A stretch of DNA of 64,000 bases from an uncultured Alteromonadaceae bacterium (GTDB lineage Bacteria > Pseudomonadota > Gammaproteobacteria > Enterobacterales > Alteromonadaceae). Positions 36,388-46,512 of the stretch are shown piece after piece. A model generated the notes under the pieces. That model was not told the DNA's origin, searched no databases, and worked only from the letters and a program-made list of their open reading frames with translations. Made by a program: the position numbers and the translations under genes. The stretch is from NCBI GenBank assembly GCA_947503265.1, contig CANNDC010000009.1, positions 124,001-188,000 of the forward strand, given 5' to 3'. The stretch's first letter is position 1; every line of letters starts with the position of its first letter.

Positions 36388-36957
36388 ATGAATAGAGTAT
36401 TAGCGTTATCTTTGAAAGGTTTGGCGGCTATTTTGCCTCTATCTCTCACCCTGTATTTTGTCTATTGGTTAATGTCGGGTGCGGAAGCATTATTACTGCC
36501 TTATGTTGATACACCATTTTATTTTCCCGGTATGGGAATCGCGATTGCAGTGGTACTAATCTTACTACTGGGCTTGTTAGTGAATCTGTTTTTCATCAAG
36601 TGGTTAGTGAAAACACTCAATTCTCAAATCGAGCGAATCCCCCTAGTTAAATCAGTATACGGTGCCATTCGAGACACGCTAACGGTGTTTAAAATAAGTG
36701 ATAAAGACAATAGTAAAGCCGTGGTGTCTGTGGAGATTCAACCGGATATGCATCTTATTGGTTTTGTCACCGCAGTGCAGGTTGGCAATGATTTATTCGA
36801 TGATGAGGATAAAATTGGTGTTTACATACCATTGAGCTATCAAATTGGTGGTTACACATTGTATGTTAAGCGAGATAAGGTGACGAAACTCGACATCGGA
36901 GTGGAAGAGGCGATGCGCATTGCGCTAACCGGTGGCGTCAAAGCAGAAAAAAGCTAG
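36388..36957 (+). CDS. DUF502 family membrane protein
   Basis: A 189-aa protein with two N-terminal membrane segments (LALSLKGLAAILPLSLTLYFVYWLMSG and GMGIAIAVVLILLLGLLVNLFFI). A soluble domain follows (IPLVKSVYGAIRDTLTVF, DEDKIGVYIPLSY, GGYTLYVKRDKV). This is the DUF502 family, of unknown biochemical function. I chose ATG 36388; the open frame reaches back to 36139, but that extension would cross the groESL promoter and lacks family similarity. It overlaps the convergent fxsA gene by 4 bp at their stops. Confidence 0.85.
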   Translation: MNRVLALSLKGLAAILPLSLTLYFVYWLMSGAEALLLPYVDTPFYFPGMGIAIAVVLILLLGLLVNLFFIKWLVKTLNSQIERIPLVKSVYGAIRDTLTVFKISDKDNSKAVVSVEIQPDMHLIGFVTAVQVGNDLFDDEDKIGVYIPLSYQIGGYTLYVKRDKVTKLDIGVEEAMRIALTGGVKAEKS

Positions 36958-37475
36958 GGGCCGATTTTAGGGTTATTGCTGTCACTTTTGTCTTCATATT
37001 CACCTTCAATAACATCCTCATCTTGCTGATGGGGATGCTTGGGCTGACCATAACTTTGGTAGTGAGATTGCTGATTGGTGTATTGCTGATGAAAACCACC
37101 TTGTTGCGCACTAACCACTTTCACCGCCATATGCTTCAACAGGTTTTTAGCAATTAGAGGGCGAGTAACCGGCAAGCAAAGCACGAAGCCCAGAATATCG
37201 GTAACAAAGCCCGGAGTGACAAGCAAAACACCCGCAATCACGAGCAACAAGCCTTCAGCCATCTCTTGCCCCGGCACTGTGCCTGACTGCATTTTAGTTT
37301 GGGCTTGCATTAAGGTTGAGAAACCTTGTTGGCGCACCAGATAAGCACCAATAAATGCGCTCAATATAACTAGAAGGACCGTGTTCCAGCCGCCAATAAC
37401 CTCACCCACGTTTACCAAAATAGCAATCTCGATAATAGGTAGTATGGCAAATAAAATGAATAGCTTTCCGAACAC
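36954..37475 (-). CDS. fxsA: FxsA family inner-membrane protein
   Basis: A 173-aa membrane protein of the FxsA family, whose E. coli member, when overproduced, relieves exclusion of phage T7 by the F-plasmid PifA protein. The N-terminal hydrophobic hairpin (KLFILFAILPIIEIAILVNVGEVIGGWNTVLLVI), the middle motif GLLLVIAGVLLVTPGFVTDILGF and a Gln/His-rich polar tail (about 125-165) are typical. It is commonly found beside groES in gammaproteobacteria; here DUF502 separates them. It is divergent from dsbD, with 217 bp between. Confidence 0.88.
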   Translation of the reverse strand: MFGKLFILFAILPIIEIAILVNVGEVIGGWNTVLLVILSAFIGAYLVRQQGFSTLMQAQTKMQSGTVPGQEMAEGLLLVIAGVLLVTPGFVTDILGFVLCLPVTRPLIAKNLLKHMAVKVVSAQQGGFHQQYTNQQSHYQSYGQPKHPHQQDEDVIEGEYEDKSDSNNPKIGP

Positions 37476-37692
37476 TCAAGTCTCCATGTTGTTTCGAATT
37501 GTGCAATAACTGATCTGGGGACAAAAGGGATAATCCCAAGGGAACCTTTTGTTCAAACCAAGCTGCTCGTATTGAAAATTATACTTCTTATCGATAAAAG
37601 TGCATTTAATTTGAAAGAGTTCACGTATTATGACGGTCAAGTCTCCCGTCGATAAAACTCGTTAAAATAGAATTTGGAATAAGTAGTTAACA

Positions 37693-39474
37693 ATGAAATT
37701 TAAGAATTTAATATTGTTTTTGTTTGTCGCGTGTATTGCCTTTCCATGGTCTTGCATAGCCCAAAGCAATGAGTCTTTTGCGGATTTATTTTCCGACGAA
37801 CCTCAATTTTTGCCTGTTGAACAAGCTTTCCAATTCGATTTTAGTCAAGCAGACAATAATCTCACCTTGAGTTTTACCATTGCTGATGGTTACTACTTAT
37901 ACAAGAAACAATTCAAAACTGTGGTCAAGAATGCTGAAATAGGTGAGCCTAGCTACCCTGAATCAGTTAAAATTGAAGATGAATTTTTCGACGAGCCTCA
38001 AGACGTTTTTTACCAAAAAGTCGACATCGATTTTCCCATTGTTTGGTCGAAACAAGACGGGGTAGTAAAACTGCAGTTTCAAGGATGTGCCGAAGCTGGG
38101 TTATGCTATCCACCCACCACGCAAGTTGTATATCTTAATGAAGTGGTAGGTGCGAGTAGCGAGAGCGAAACTGAACCCACAACAGTTGTCTCTGAGCAAT
38201 TTGAGCTGGCTGATCTACTTTCAGGTGACAAGAGCTTGCTGATAAAACTAGTGGCTTTTTTAGTGCTTGGAATAGGCCTAGCCTTTACACCCTGCGTTTT
38301 CCCCATGTACCCCATCCTTTCAAGTATTGTGATTGGCCAAGGTAAATCTATCGGCACTAGCCGTGCTTTTAGTTTGTCTTTTATTTACGTACAAGGAATG
38401 GCAATTACCTATTCCTTGCTGGGATTAGTCATTGCTATAGCAGGTGCTAAGTTCACAGCCTACCTTCAAGACCCTATCATCCTTAGTATCTTTATCGTTA
38501 TTTTCGTTTTGCTCGCCTTTGTGATGTTCGGTGCCTATGAGCTGCAGTTACCTTCCAAATGGCAAGAAAAACTGAATAACGTGAGTAACAAACAGAAAGG
38601 AGGCAGCTACTTCGGGGTATTCTTGATGGGTGCTATTTCCGGTCTGGTTGCATCACCCTGCACCACTGCTCCGTTAACTGGAATACTGCTTTATATTGCT
38701 GAACAAGGCGATTTAGTCCTAGGGTTCTTTGCGTTGTATGCTTTGAGCTTAGGTATGGGTATCCCCCTCATTGCATTTGCTGTAACCGGTGGGAAATTAC
38801 TTCCAAAAGCGGGCAATTGGATGAATATCGTTAAAGTCACTTTCGGCTTTATGATGCTGATTGTTGCACTGACGTTTGTAGAACGCATGGTGGTGCATGT
38901 TTGGACCGAATTTGCATGGGCAGCATTAGGCTTGGCGTTATTCACCTACTTCTATGTGATGAATCAAAACAGCGCAGTGACACTGTGGAAAGGCATTAGG
39001 ACATTTGTAATTTTCATTGGTTTGTTTGGTTCAGCTTTTTATGGTCTGCATCATTACAACTCGCTCAATGGAACTGTGCAAAACGGCGCTGCTAACCATT
39101 CTGCAGCGGGTCATCCTGAGTTTATGGTTGTTAAAGATCTAGATGACTTCCAAGCCAAGTTAGCCGCGGCCAATGCTGACGGCAAAACGGTGATGGTCGA
39201 CTTGTATGCTGACTGGTGTGTCGCTTGCAAAGAGTTTGAAAAGTACACGTTCCCCGATCCTGCGGTAGTTGAGGCATTAGATGAAACGGTTTGGATGCAA
39301 ATCGATTTGACCGATAACACGCCTATCAACCTTGAATTCCAAGATCATTTTGGGGTGTTGGGTTTACCAACCATTATGTTCTTTGATACTCAAGGGCAAG
39401 AGTTATCTTCGGCACGAGTAACCGGATTTATGCGTGCTGAACCCTTTGCAGAGCATGTCAATCGTATTTTTTAG
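37693..39474 (+). CDS. dsbD: Thiol:disulfide interchange protein DsbD
   Basis: Inner-membrane protein (593 aa) that moves electrons from cytoplasmic thioredoxin to periplasmic DsbC/DsbG and CcmG. It has a signal peptide (ends near WSCIAQS), the periplasmic alpha domain with paired cysteines (GCAEAGLCYPP), eight membrane helices carrying the beta-domain cysteines (FTPCVFPM and SPCTTAP), and a C-terminal thioredoxin-like gamma domain with WCVACK (Cys509/Cys512). All three redox pairs are intact. A second DsbD-type protein is encoded at 58402-60474. Confidence 0.95.
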   Translation: MKFKNLILFLFVACIAFPWSCIAQSNESFADLFSDEPQFLPVEQAFQFDFSQADNNLTLSFTIADGYYLYKKQFKTVVKNAEIGEPSYPESVKIEDEFFDEPQDVFYQKVDIDFPIVWSKQDGVVKLQFQGCAEAGLCYPPTTQVVYLNEVVGASSESETEPTTVVSEQFELADLLSGDKSLLIKLVAFLVLGIGLAFTPCVFPMYPILSSIVIGQGKSIGTSRAFSLSFIYVQGMAITYSLLGLVIAIAGAKFTAYLQDPIILSIFIVIFVLLAFVMFGAYELQLPSKWQEKLNNVSNKQKGGSYFGVFLMGAISGLVASPCTTAPLTGILLYIAEQGDLVLGFFALYALSLGMGIPLIAFAVTGGKLLPKAGNWMNIVKVTFGFMMLIVALTFVERMVVHVWTEFAWAALGLALFTYFYVMNQNSAVTLWKGIRTFVIFIGLFGSAFYGLHHYNSLNGTVQNGAANHSAAGHPEFMVVKDLDDFQAKLAAANADGKTVMVDLYADWCVACKEFEKYTFPDPAVVEALDETVWMQIDLTDNTPINLEFQDHFGVLGLPTIMFFDTQGQELSSARVTGFMRAEPFAEHVNRIF

Positions 39475-39534
39475 TTTTCACAGCGTCCTCGCAAGGAACT
39501 AGTTCATAGCCTCCATTCTCGTTGGGTTTAAGAA

Positions 39535-39693
39535 GTCACCGAGGTAGATGGTTTTGCATTGGGTTCCAAACCTTAAAAATCACGGATGATTTTGTCGAGC
39601 GTCCATGGATGGATTCACAGCGGGTCTGGAAATCAATGCAAATCCAGCTGCCGTGCTTGTTGTTTTCGTCGTTTTGACTTCAGTGTATAAAGC
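39535..39693. repeat. Intergenic direct repeat, copy A
   Basis: A 159-bp core that recurs at 39948-40106 with 7 substitutions and no gaps. The similarity continues with more divergence for about another 120 bp (to about 39812), so the full unit is about 280 bp. Short minus-strand frames through it are interrupted and lack family features, so I regard it as non-coding or a decayed gene. A hairpin CACCCAC/GTGGGTG (39901-39920) lies between the copies. The remaining parts of 39475-40230 show no gene. Confidence 0.9.
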
Positions 39694-39947
39694 CTGGTAA
39701 GTCTAAAAATTCCAACACGCTGCAAGACCTCCATGTGCGCTTGGACTGCGACATCCATGTCTTCGTACAGTTGAAATTTCTTAGACTTGCCATGCTTTCC
39801 TTCCCAATCTTTGATTCTTTTTTTGAGAAAAAACAATAAGTTCTAAACAGGCTCGTGAGGTATCTGGGGAGGAAATGAATTAGTTGATTGCTATGGCGTC
39901 CACCCACAGGGATGTGGGTGCCGAGATAAATGGAAGGATTCATCAAT

Positions 39948-40106
39948 GTCACCGAGGTAGATGGTTTTGCATTGGGTTCCAGACCTTGAAAATCAGGGAT
40001 GATTTTATCGAGCGTCCATGGATGGATTCACAGCGGGTCTGGAAATGAATGCAAATCCAGCTGCCGTGCTTGTTGTTTTTGTCGTTTTAACTTCAGTGTA
40101 TAAAGC
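39948..40106. repeat. Intergenic direct repeat, copy B
   Basis: Second copy of the 159-bp core, starting 413 bp after the first, followed by a diverged tail (to about 40224) homologous to the tail of copy A. The tail ends seven bases before the 3' end of the GGDEF/EAL sensor gene. Same orientation as copy A. Shared internal features include the palindrome TCCATGGA and the segment CACAGCGGGTCTGGAAAT. Confidence 0.9.
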
Positions 40107-40230
40107 GTAGCATGGCTTAAAAGATTTCAACCCGCCGTGAACGCGTCCATGCTGGCTTGGTCTCGCCATCCATGGCTCGGACAGTTAAAATTTTTAATCC
40201 TTGCACACTTTCCTCTCCAAACATTTAAAC

Positions 40231-43200
40231 TTAATCAATGACAGATTCTGATTCGGTGGACCAGTTCATCTCAAGTAACGCTTTGGTTTGATCAGCGGGA
40301 ATAGGTTGAGAGTAGAAATAACCCTGAAGATATTGGCACCCGTGTTTTTCAAAAAAGGCAATTTGTTCAGGCTCTTCAATACCCTCTGCCACACAATACA
40401 TATCCAAACTTTCAGCCATTCTCAAGGTCGTCAAAACCAAGGCCTCATTGCTCTTATTGCGACCAATATCGCTTACGAAACTCTTATCAACTTTCAATAC
40501 TTGAATTGGGAATTCTTTAAGATATTTTAGCGATGAATAGCCTGTACCAAAATCATCCAAGGCAATGACAAATCCTTGTTCCCGCATAGACTCCATGTAT
40601 TCTAAGGCTCTTTCATAATCACGCATCAGGGCACTTTCAGTAATTTCGAACCTTAAGCATGATACGGGTAAATTGTATTGTTCAAGCAACATAACGATAT
40701 GGTCAATAGAAATTTGTCGCTCGAAGTGCCGTGCCGATAGGTTTACTGACAAATAAACCTGACGATCTTTTGATTGCCACTCACTCAAGACTGGCATGGC
40801 TCTCTCTAGCGCATCCCAAGTCATGTTTTCAATCAAACCCAATTCTTCTGCGACGGGAATGAACAAGTCTGGTGGAATCATACCGTCTGGATCTGGCCAT
40901 CTCATCAACAATTCAAAGCCCTGTACCAAACCTGTCTTAACGTTAACAATCGGCTGATAGTAATTGATAAGAATTTTGCTTTGGTGGGCTTTTTTCAGCT
41001 TGTTTTCCATCAACAAACGTTGTTTAGCTTTTTGGTTCATGTGCTGAGTGAAATATTGGAAGTTACTACGCCCTTGTTCTTTAGCGTGGTACATGGCTAA
41101 ATCTGCGTTACGCAACAACTCTTCAGAGTCTTGTGCGTCTCCTGGGTAAATGGCTATTCCAACACTGGATGAAATGCTAACAGTTTGATTTCCCAATTGA
41201 ATTGGGGCTTCTAACACATCTATTAATTCCCGCGCTAAGACACTCAGTCTATCTGGAAATTTGACTTGCTCAACCATCACCACAAACTCGTCTCCACCGA
41301 GTCTTGCAACCGTGTCATCTTGACGAAGCAAATTGGTTAGTCTTTGAGATATGACTTTTAGAAGTTCGTCTCCTGCCTTGTGACCCAAACTGTCGTTTAC
41401 TTGTTTAAACCTGTCTAAATCAATAAAGAATATACCTAACTTAGACTTGTGACGGGACGCGTGATCAATTCCGTGCTTTATCCTGTCAAGAAGCAAAGTT
41501 CTATTCGGTAACCCTGTTAAACTATCAAAGTTAGCTAGCCGACGTAGTTCATTCTCGGCCTCTTTTTGCTCGCTAATGTCAGACATAATAACCAGATAAT
41601 ATTCGATTTGCTGTTGCTGTCTTGAGCTGGCTATTGAAGTCATATTGATTAGAACACTAGAACTTCTGTCTTCTGATAACTCTAGCTCTTCTTGCCCTTT
41701 CCAGTGACCGTCATATTCGAGTTCATTCAGTTTGCTCCAAAATTTTGGCGGATATTCTTGGTCCAATTTAAACACGCGGGTTAACTGACTCTCTAAATCT
41801 CCATATTCATCTATTTCGAATACCTCACATAGCGCTGTGTTTACTGCCACAGGAACCAATTTAGCGTTAAAAATCACTACCCAATCACGAGTATGTTTAA
41901 ACGCTTCACCAAATAGTTTCACTTTTTCGCGGTCAGCAACACTCTCGGTTACATTGCTATAGGTTCCGGCTACGTTGATACCGTTGCTGCCTTGGTCGCT
42001 AACAATACTGCCAACATCTCGATACCAAATCCATTTGCCATTGTTTCGCATCATTCGATAAGTGACGTCTAATCTGTCATCCCTACCTTGGATGAATAGT
42101 TGCCAACTTAATTCAAACAAATCTCGGTCTTCTTCGTGAATTAGTTCAAGATGTTTATCGAATAAAATTTCGTCATGGGGATAGGCGTAGCCTAAATCCT
42201 CTGATAAACGAGGAGAATAAAATCGGTTGCTTTGCGAATGCCACTCCCACACATTGCTATCACTAGCTGTCAAAGCCAACGACAATCGATTTTTACTTTC
42301 CAAGGCTTCTGAATGGGCTCTGCGAACCGATTTATTTTGTAGATCACGGCGATACCACCAAATGAGAACGAGAGTGACAAAAATGATTACGTATATCGCG
42401 TTTGCAAAGGGAGATAACCAAGGTGCATACCTAACTCGAATAGTTAGCCTCGCGGGTTCACTTGCTAGTCCACTAATGGGATCAAAAGCGATGGCAGAAA
42501 AAGAATACAACCCTGGCGATAACTTAGGGAAGGTAACTTGTGAATCTGTGGTGGGTGGGTATTTAAAACTATCCGACCCTTCCAACATATATTCATAGAA
42601 AGTGGATGTTTGATGTTCGAAAGCCAGTGTAGAAAATTCGATGGTCAAGCCAGTATCTTCATGAGAAAGCTCGAAGCTTTTACCAGATAGATCGGTGAGA
42701 GGCATATTTAACTCTCTAGATGAAAGACTGATAGAGGTAATACTGACTCCTGGTACAACACCATCATGCCCATCAAAATCAAGTGGATTGAAGATAGTCA
42801 CACCCTTTTGTGAACCATATGCAAAACTTTTATCTAGCAACGTCATGTGTGCAAGTGCATTAAATTCCTTGCCATCTAGTCCCTGAGCAACTCCGTATTG
42901 CTGAACATAAGGTCCAGTTAAATCGAGTTTGAGCAAACCAGCATGGGAACTCATCCAAATGGCATCCGCTCTATCTTGACGTAAACCGTAGATTACATTA
43001 CTAGGCAGAATATCTTGCTTTGTGAAGAAAAATTTTTGGGTATAAATTGTTGCATCAATCCCAACTAAACCTGCGCCGGGATAGGCTATCCACAAGGTAT
43101 TGTTTTTATCTTGCAATACGCTTTCTGGATAAACGGGTTCGCCCATACTTTCTCGATTTAATTGATGGACCCGCTGAAGTGCTTTGGTATTGATATTATA

Positions 43201-44808
43201 AGCCCAGAGTTGTTCTCTGCTGCTGATCCACATCAAATCGGGATGCACGTTGCTAAGTCCAATAAAACCAATGGTGATTTTGGGGTCCAATCTTTGTTTT
43301 AGGTGGGTAAGTTCTTGCAAGCTTTTTGATTCTGGATCATATCGATAAAAACTAGAATCCGTAGACATCCACAATGCCCCATCAGATCCACCAATGACGC
43401 TTTTAATACGATTTTCAAAAACAAAACCCAGCTCTGGTTCTGTTACCTGAGGCAATCTGGCCGTATTGGTTGTCGTATCAAACTCAAATAAACCTTTTTG
43501 CGTGTTGACAAACAAAGTGTCGTCGCGCCACGGAACTAGGTTTCTGATAACCGAGTAGTCTTTACCCACTATATTTTCTGTTAACCAAGAACCGGTTATC
43601 TGATGACTATCAAGATCAAAATAGTTGAGGCCGTTTAATGTGCCGACCCAAAAACCGTGGTTGTCGAATTGTGCAAACGAAAAGATGCTATTGCTACTCA
43701 GTTGGCTTTCTTCTCGACGATTTTTCACATAGCGGATATTTTCAAATTTGACACTTTGAGTAGACCAATATAGCGCACCATCGAATAAGGTTCCCAGCCA
43801 TAAATTGCCTTTGCTGTCGCGAGCTATGGAAGTAATTTCATCTGACGTCAAATATGAACGACTATCCGAGGGTCTGAAGAAATGCTCAAGTTGTTCTTCT
43901 TCAACACTCAAGTTATAAAACCCAGAATTCGCGGCAATTAGTAGTTTGCCATCAATCACCTCAACAATATCGAAAATCGACGCCTCTATTGAGTGACGGT
44001 TTACTTTGTTTTGCGCCAAATTTTGCATTTGAATACTGAACAAACCATCCTGAGCTCCAATCCACAGACGGTTTGATGCATCAATATGCAGAGTAGCTAT
44101 GGTCGGTTTTTTGGAATCAATAGGCAAGGCAAGTTGTAAGGTAACCTCAGTAGCGAGATCCGTGATAAAAACCCCGTCGTTTCTGCCAACCACTAATTTG
44201 TTACCTGAAATGAGCGAGGTTTTGATTGCTGAATTGACGTTTTGCAATTCGGGGGGGAGTTCTGAGAGTATTTCGATTTCTAAGTTTTGACTATCGACTA
44301 GGGCGACTTTTTTCGATGTGGTAACAAGAATATCGCCATTTTCAGTCAGTTGAAGAGCATGAATTCTATCTGACCACTGGGGATTGTCTGTTCGCGTAAA
44401 TTCAACGACTTTTTCAACACTATTAGTCAGTTTGTTTAAACGAAATAAACCAGACCGAGTTGAGCCGATCCAAATCTGATGGTTATCGTCTTCCAACAAG
44501 CTTTCGATAGACATGTCAGCCAATTCAAATCGCTTTCCCTCGAATTGCGAAACGCGATAGCCATCAAATCGATTTAATCCGTTTACCGTTGCTATCCATA
44601 GAAACCCGCTACTATCGATAAGCAGATCGTTTACCGTATCTTGTGAAAGGCCTTGAGAGGTCGAGAGTTGTATAAATTTAGGTTCGACAATTAGGGGAAC
44701 AGAAAAGGCGATTTTTGATATGAATACACTGAGTAAAAGCGCGAACACTAAAGTTGAGCGCTGTTTACTGCCAAGTTGAATTGCGTTTAGAAATTGTCTA
44801 ATTGCCAA
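40231..44808 (-). CDS. Two-component-type beta-propeller sensor with PAS, GGDEF and EAL domains
   Basis: A 1525-aa membrane sensor predicted to make or break c-di-GMP. Order: signal/anchor (about 18-36), periplasmic reg_prop beta-propeller (about 45-700, repeated LWIATVNGLNRFD-like blades), Y_Y_Y domain (about 715-795), membrane helix (about 800-820), PAS domain (about 845-965), a second PAS-like region (970-1085), GGDEF (RLGGDEF, G1171-F1175, with an RxxD inhibitory site just upstream) and EAL. In the EAL domain the motif reads ELL (Glu1299) and DDFGTGYSS is intact. TTG 44808 is the only possible start, because a TAA lies four codons upstream. Reg_prop/Y_Y_Y sensors usually detect poly- or oligosaccharides. 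Confidence 0.9.
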   Translation of the reverse strand: MAIRQFLNAIQLGSKQRSTLVFALLLSVFISKIAFSVPLIVEPKFIQLSTSQGLSQDTVNDLLIDSSGFLWIATVNGLNRFDGYRVSQFEGKRFELADMSIESLLEDDNHQIWIGSTRSGLFRLNKLTNSVEKVVEFTRTDNPQWSDRIHALQLTENGDILVTTSKKVALVDSQNLEIEILSELPPELQNVNSAIKTSLISGNKLVVGRNDGVFITDLATEVTLQLALPIDSKKPTIATLHIDASNRLWIGAQDGLFSIQMQNLAQNKVNRHSIEASIFDIVEVIDGKLLIAANSGFYNLSVEEEQLEHFFRPSDSRSYLTSDEITSIARDSKGNLWLGTLFDGALYWSTQSVKFENIRYVKNRREESQLSSNSIFSFAQFDNHGFWVGTLNGLNYFDLDSHQITGSWLTENIVGKDYSVIRNLVPWRDDTLFVNTQKGLFEFDTTTNTARLPQVTEPELGFVFENRIKSVIGGSDGALWMSTDSSFYRYDPESKSLQELTHLKQRLDPKITIGFIGLSNVHPDLMWISSREQLWAYNINTKALQRVHQLNRESMGEPVYPESVLQDKNNTLWIAYPGAGLVGIDATIYTQKFFFTKQDILPSNVIYGLRQDRADAIWMSSHAGLLKLDLTGPYVQQYGVAQGLDGKEFNALAHMTLLDKSFAYGSQKGVTIFNPLDFDGHDGVVPGVSITSISLSSRELNMPLTDLSGKSFELSHEDTGLTIEFSTLAFEHQTSTFYEYMLEGSDSFKYPPTTDSQVTFPKLSPGLYSFSAIAFDPISGLASEPARLTIRVRYAPWLSPFANAIYVIIFVTLVLIWWYRRDLQNKSVRRAHSEALESKNRLSLALTASDSNVWEWHSQSNRFYSPRLSEDLGYAYPHDEILFDKHLELIHEEDRDLFELSWQLFIQGRDDRLDVTYRMMRNNGKWIWYRDVGSIVSDQGSNGINVAGTYSNVTESVADREKVKLFGEAFKHTRDWVVIFNAKLVPVAVNTALCEVFEIDEYGDLESQLTRVFKLDQEYPPKFWSKLNELEYDGHWKGQEELELSEDRSSSVLINMTSIASSRQQQQIEYYLVIMSDISEQKEAENELRRLANFDSLTGLPNRTLLLDRIKHGIDHASRHKSKLGIFFIDLDRFKQVNDSLGHKAGDELLKVISQRLTNLLRQDDTVARLGGDEFVVMVEQVKFPDRLSVLARELIDVLEAPIQLGNQTVSISSSVGIAIYPGDAQDSEELLRNADLAMYHAKEQGRSNFQYFTQHMNQKAKQRLLMENKLKKAHQSKILINYYQPIVNVKTGLVQGFELLMRWPDPDGMIPPDLFIPVAEELGLIENMTWDALERAMPVLSEWQSKDRQVYLSVNLSARHFERQISIDHIVMLLEQYNLPVSCLRFEITESALMRDYERALEYMESMREQGFVIALDDFGTGYSSLKYLKEFPIQVLKVDKSFVSDIGRNKSNEALVLTTLRMAESLDMYCVAEGIEEPEQIAFFEKHGCQYLQGYFYSQPIPADQTKALLEMNWSTESESVID

Positions 44809-44952
44809 AGGTCCTGTGCCTTAGAGAATAACAAACTTTAACGTTAATAGTGAGTCAACATTAATGTAAGTAATTTGTTAACAAATCTTACACGTTTTAC
44901 TGCGAAAGCCCAAAGAATTACTCGTAAACCATTAAAAGACTTTCAGGCCTTA

Positions 44953-45582
44953 CTAGCGTGTGCCGAATATTTTGTCGCCCGCATCGCCAAGGCCAGGCAA
45001 AATATAGCCCTTATCATTGAGTTTTTCGTCAATCGCTGCAGTATAGATATCAACATCGGGGTGTGCAGAGACGACCGCGTTAATCCCTTCTGGTGCTGCA
45101 ACCAAAAACAAACCTAAAATCTTTTTACAGCCCTTCTTTTTAAGTAGATCAATGGTCGCATTTAAGGTTCCTCCGGTTGCCAACATCGGATCCACAATTA
45201 AAGCCGTCCTTTTTTCGACATCTTTAACGACTTTGTCAAAATATGCTACCGGCTTGAGCGTTTCTTCATTTCGATATAAACCCACCACACTTATTTTTGC
45301 ATTTGGCATTAGTTGTAAAACACCATCTAACATGCCCAAGCCTGCCCTCAAGATAGGTACCACGGTTATTTTTTTACCCTTTATCTTATCGACATGGATA
45401 TTCTCACCCGTCCAACCTTTGATTTCGGCAGATTCGGTTTGTAAATCTCGGGTGGCCTCATAGGTCAATAAATTGCCCACCTCGCTGGCAAGTTCGCGGA
45501 ATTCCTTACTACTCACTCCATAGGCCCGCATTAAGCCTACTTTGTGCTTTATTAACGGGTGGTTTATTTCTTTAACTGACAT
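44953..45582 (-). CDS. upp: Uracil phosphoribosyltransferase
   Basis: Salvage enzyme (209 aa) that converts uracil and PRPP to UMP. The start [19 protein letters not shown], the segment [14 protein letters not shown] and the PRPP-binding loop ([19 protein letters not shown]) are typical, as is the C-terminal [13 protein letters not shown]. No uracil permease gene is adjacent. The preceding 135 bp hold no clear operator. Confidence 0.97.
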   Translation of the reverse strand: MSVKEINHPLIKHKVGLMRAYGVSSKEFRELASEVGNLLTYEATRDLQTESAEIKGWTGENIHVDKIKGKKITVVPILRAGLGMLDGVLQLMPNAKISVVGLYRNEETLKPVAYFDKVVKDVEKRTALIVDPMLATGGTLNATIDLLKKKGCKKILGLFLVAAPEGINAVVSAHPDVDIYTAAIDEKLNDKGYILPGLGDAGDKIFGTR

Positions 45583-45717
45583 ATTTTGACCTACTTCACG
45601 TTATCGCGATTTGGCTTACTTGGGATGATCTCATATCAGAGCCTATTTAATTTAGTCACTCTACCCGATAGAGTCAAAAAGCGGTATAAATAATACGCCC
45701 TATCCTCGATATATGCT

Positions 45718-46305
45718 CTAGACTATCTTAGCTTGATGTTGAGTAAACTCTATAAGTTGAGGATAAAAAGATAGGAATTTGTCTTCTATCAAGCTCTTTT
45801 TCTGAATAAGAAAGGCATTGGCCTCAGTTGAAAACTCTACATGTTTAGAAAATCGATTTTCGATACTTTTCAGCGCATTGCTCACACTTTCAACATCTGC
45901 ATAGTTAGACAACCATCGATATTTCAACAATCGAATTTTGACATTATCAAAGTGCAAGGAATTGTCGATGTTAGTGCGACTAAGTTGCTGATAAAACGCT
46001 TCCAACAACACATCTATAGGTTGTGAACAAAAGGTTTGCCAGTGAATGCAAAGTAAGTGATCAAAATACACATCCAGAGCAATACCTGAGAACCGACGCA
46101 AGTTTTTAGGAAACTGATCTCTCAAATCGTGCATTGCAGGATGCTTATCAGTAAAAGTATCAACCCGTCGATGCAGGATTATCCCTTTTCTGAGAGGTTG
46201 AGGTAAGTGAGACAGATCTGATCCCTTGACGAAGTCTCCGAGGAAATTGCCGACCAAACTGGTGTTACTAAGATGACCAAGCTGGATGTGCGCTAAATAG
46301 TTCAA
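45718..46305 (-). CDS. acpH: Acyl carrier protein phosphodiesterase
   Basis: A 195-aa DUF479/AcpH protein that removes the 4'-phosphopantetheine group from holo-ACP. It begins MNYLAHIQLGHLSNTSLVGNF and has the metal-binding pattern GNFLGDFVKG, HRRVDTFTDKH and DVYFDHLLCIHW. These Asp/His residues place it in the HD-like metallohydrolase fold. It is transcribed alone, divergent from aroQ. Confidence 0.92.
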   Translation of the reverse strand: MNYLAHIQLGHLSNTSLVGNFLGDFVKGSDLSHLPQPLRKGIILHRRVDTFTDKHPAMHDLRDQFPKNLRRFSGIALDVYFDHLLCIHWQTFCSQPIDVLLEAFYQQLSRTNIDNSLHFDNVKIRLLKYRWLSNYADVESVSNALKSIENRFSKHVEFSTEANAFLIQKKSLIEDKFLSFYPQLIEFTQHQAKIV

Positions 46306-46512
46306 GTGAGCTCATCCCTCTGATGTGTTGATCTTTGCGACAATCTTCGCTGATAAGACCAGTATTTTGCTGCCAAATTGCGACTTCCTTCTATAATACA
46401 AGTACAATTTTGCAATAGAAGGCTATTTTTATCCATTATTGGGTGAGTAACACTTTTCATTTGTGTGTAAATAGTCCAACATTTCATTTTCTAAGAAATT
46501 AACGGCACTTTC

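Noticed and set aside
39633..39952. Minus-strand ORFs of 67 and 90 codons in the intergenic repeats
   Set aside because: They run across the repeat in different frames, the equivalent frame in the other copy is broken by stops, and no ribosome site or domain is seen.
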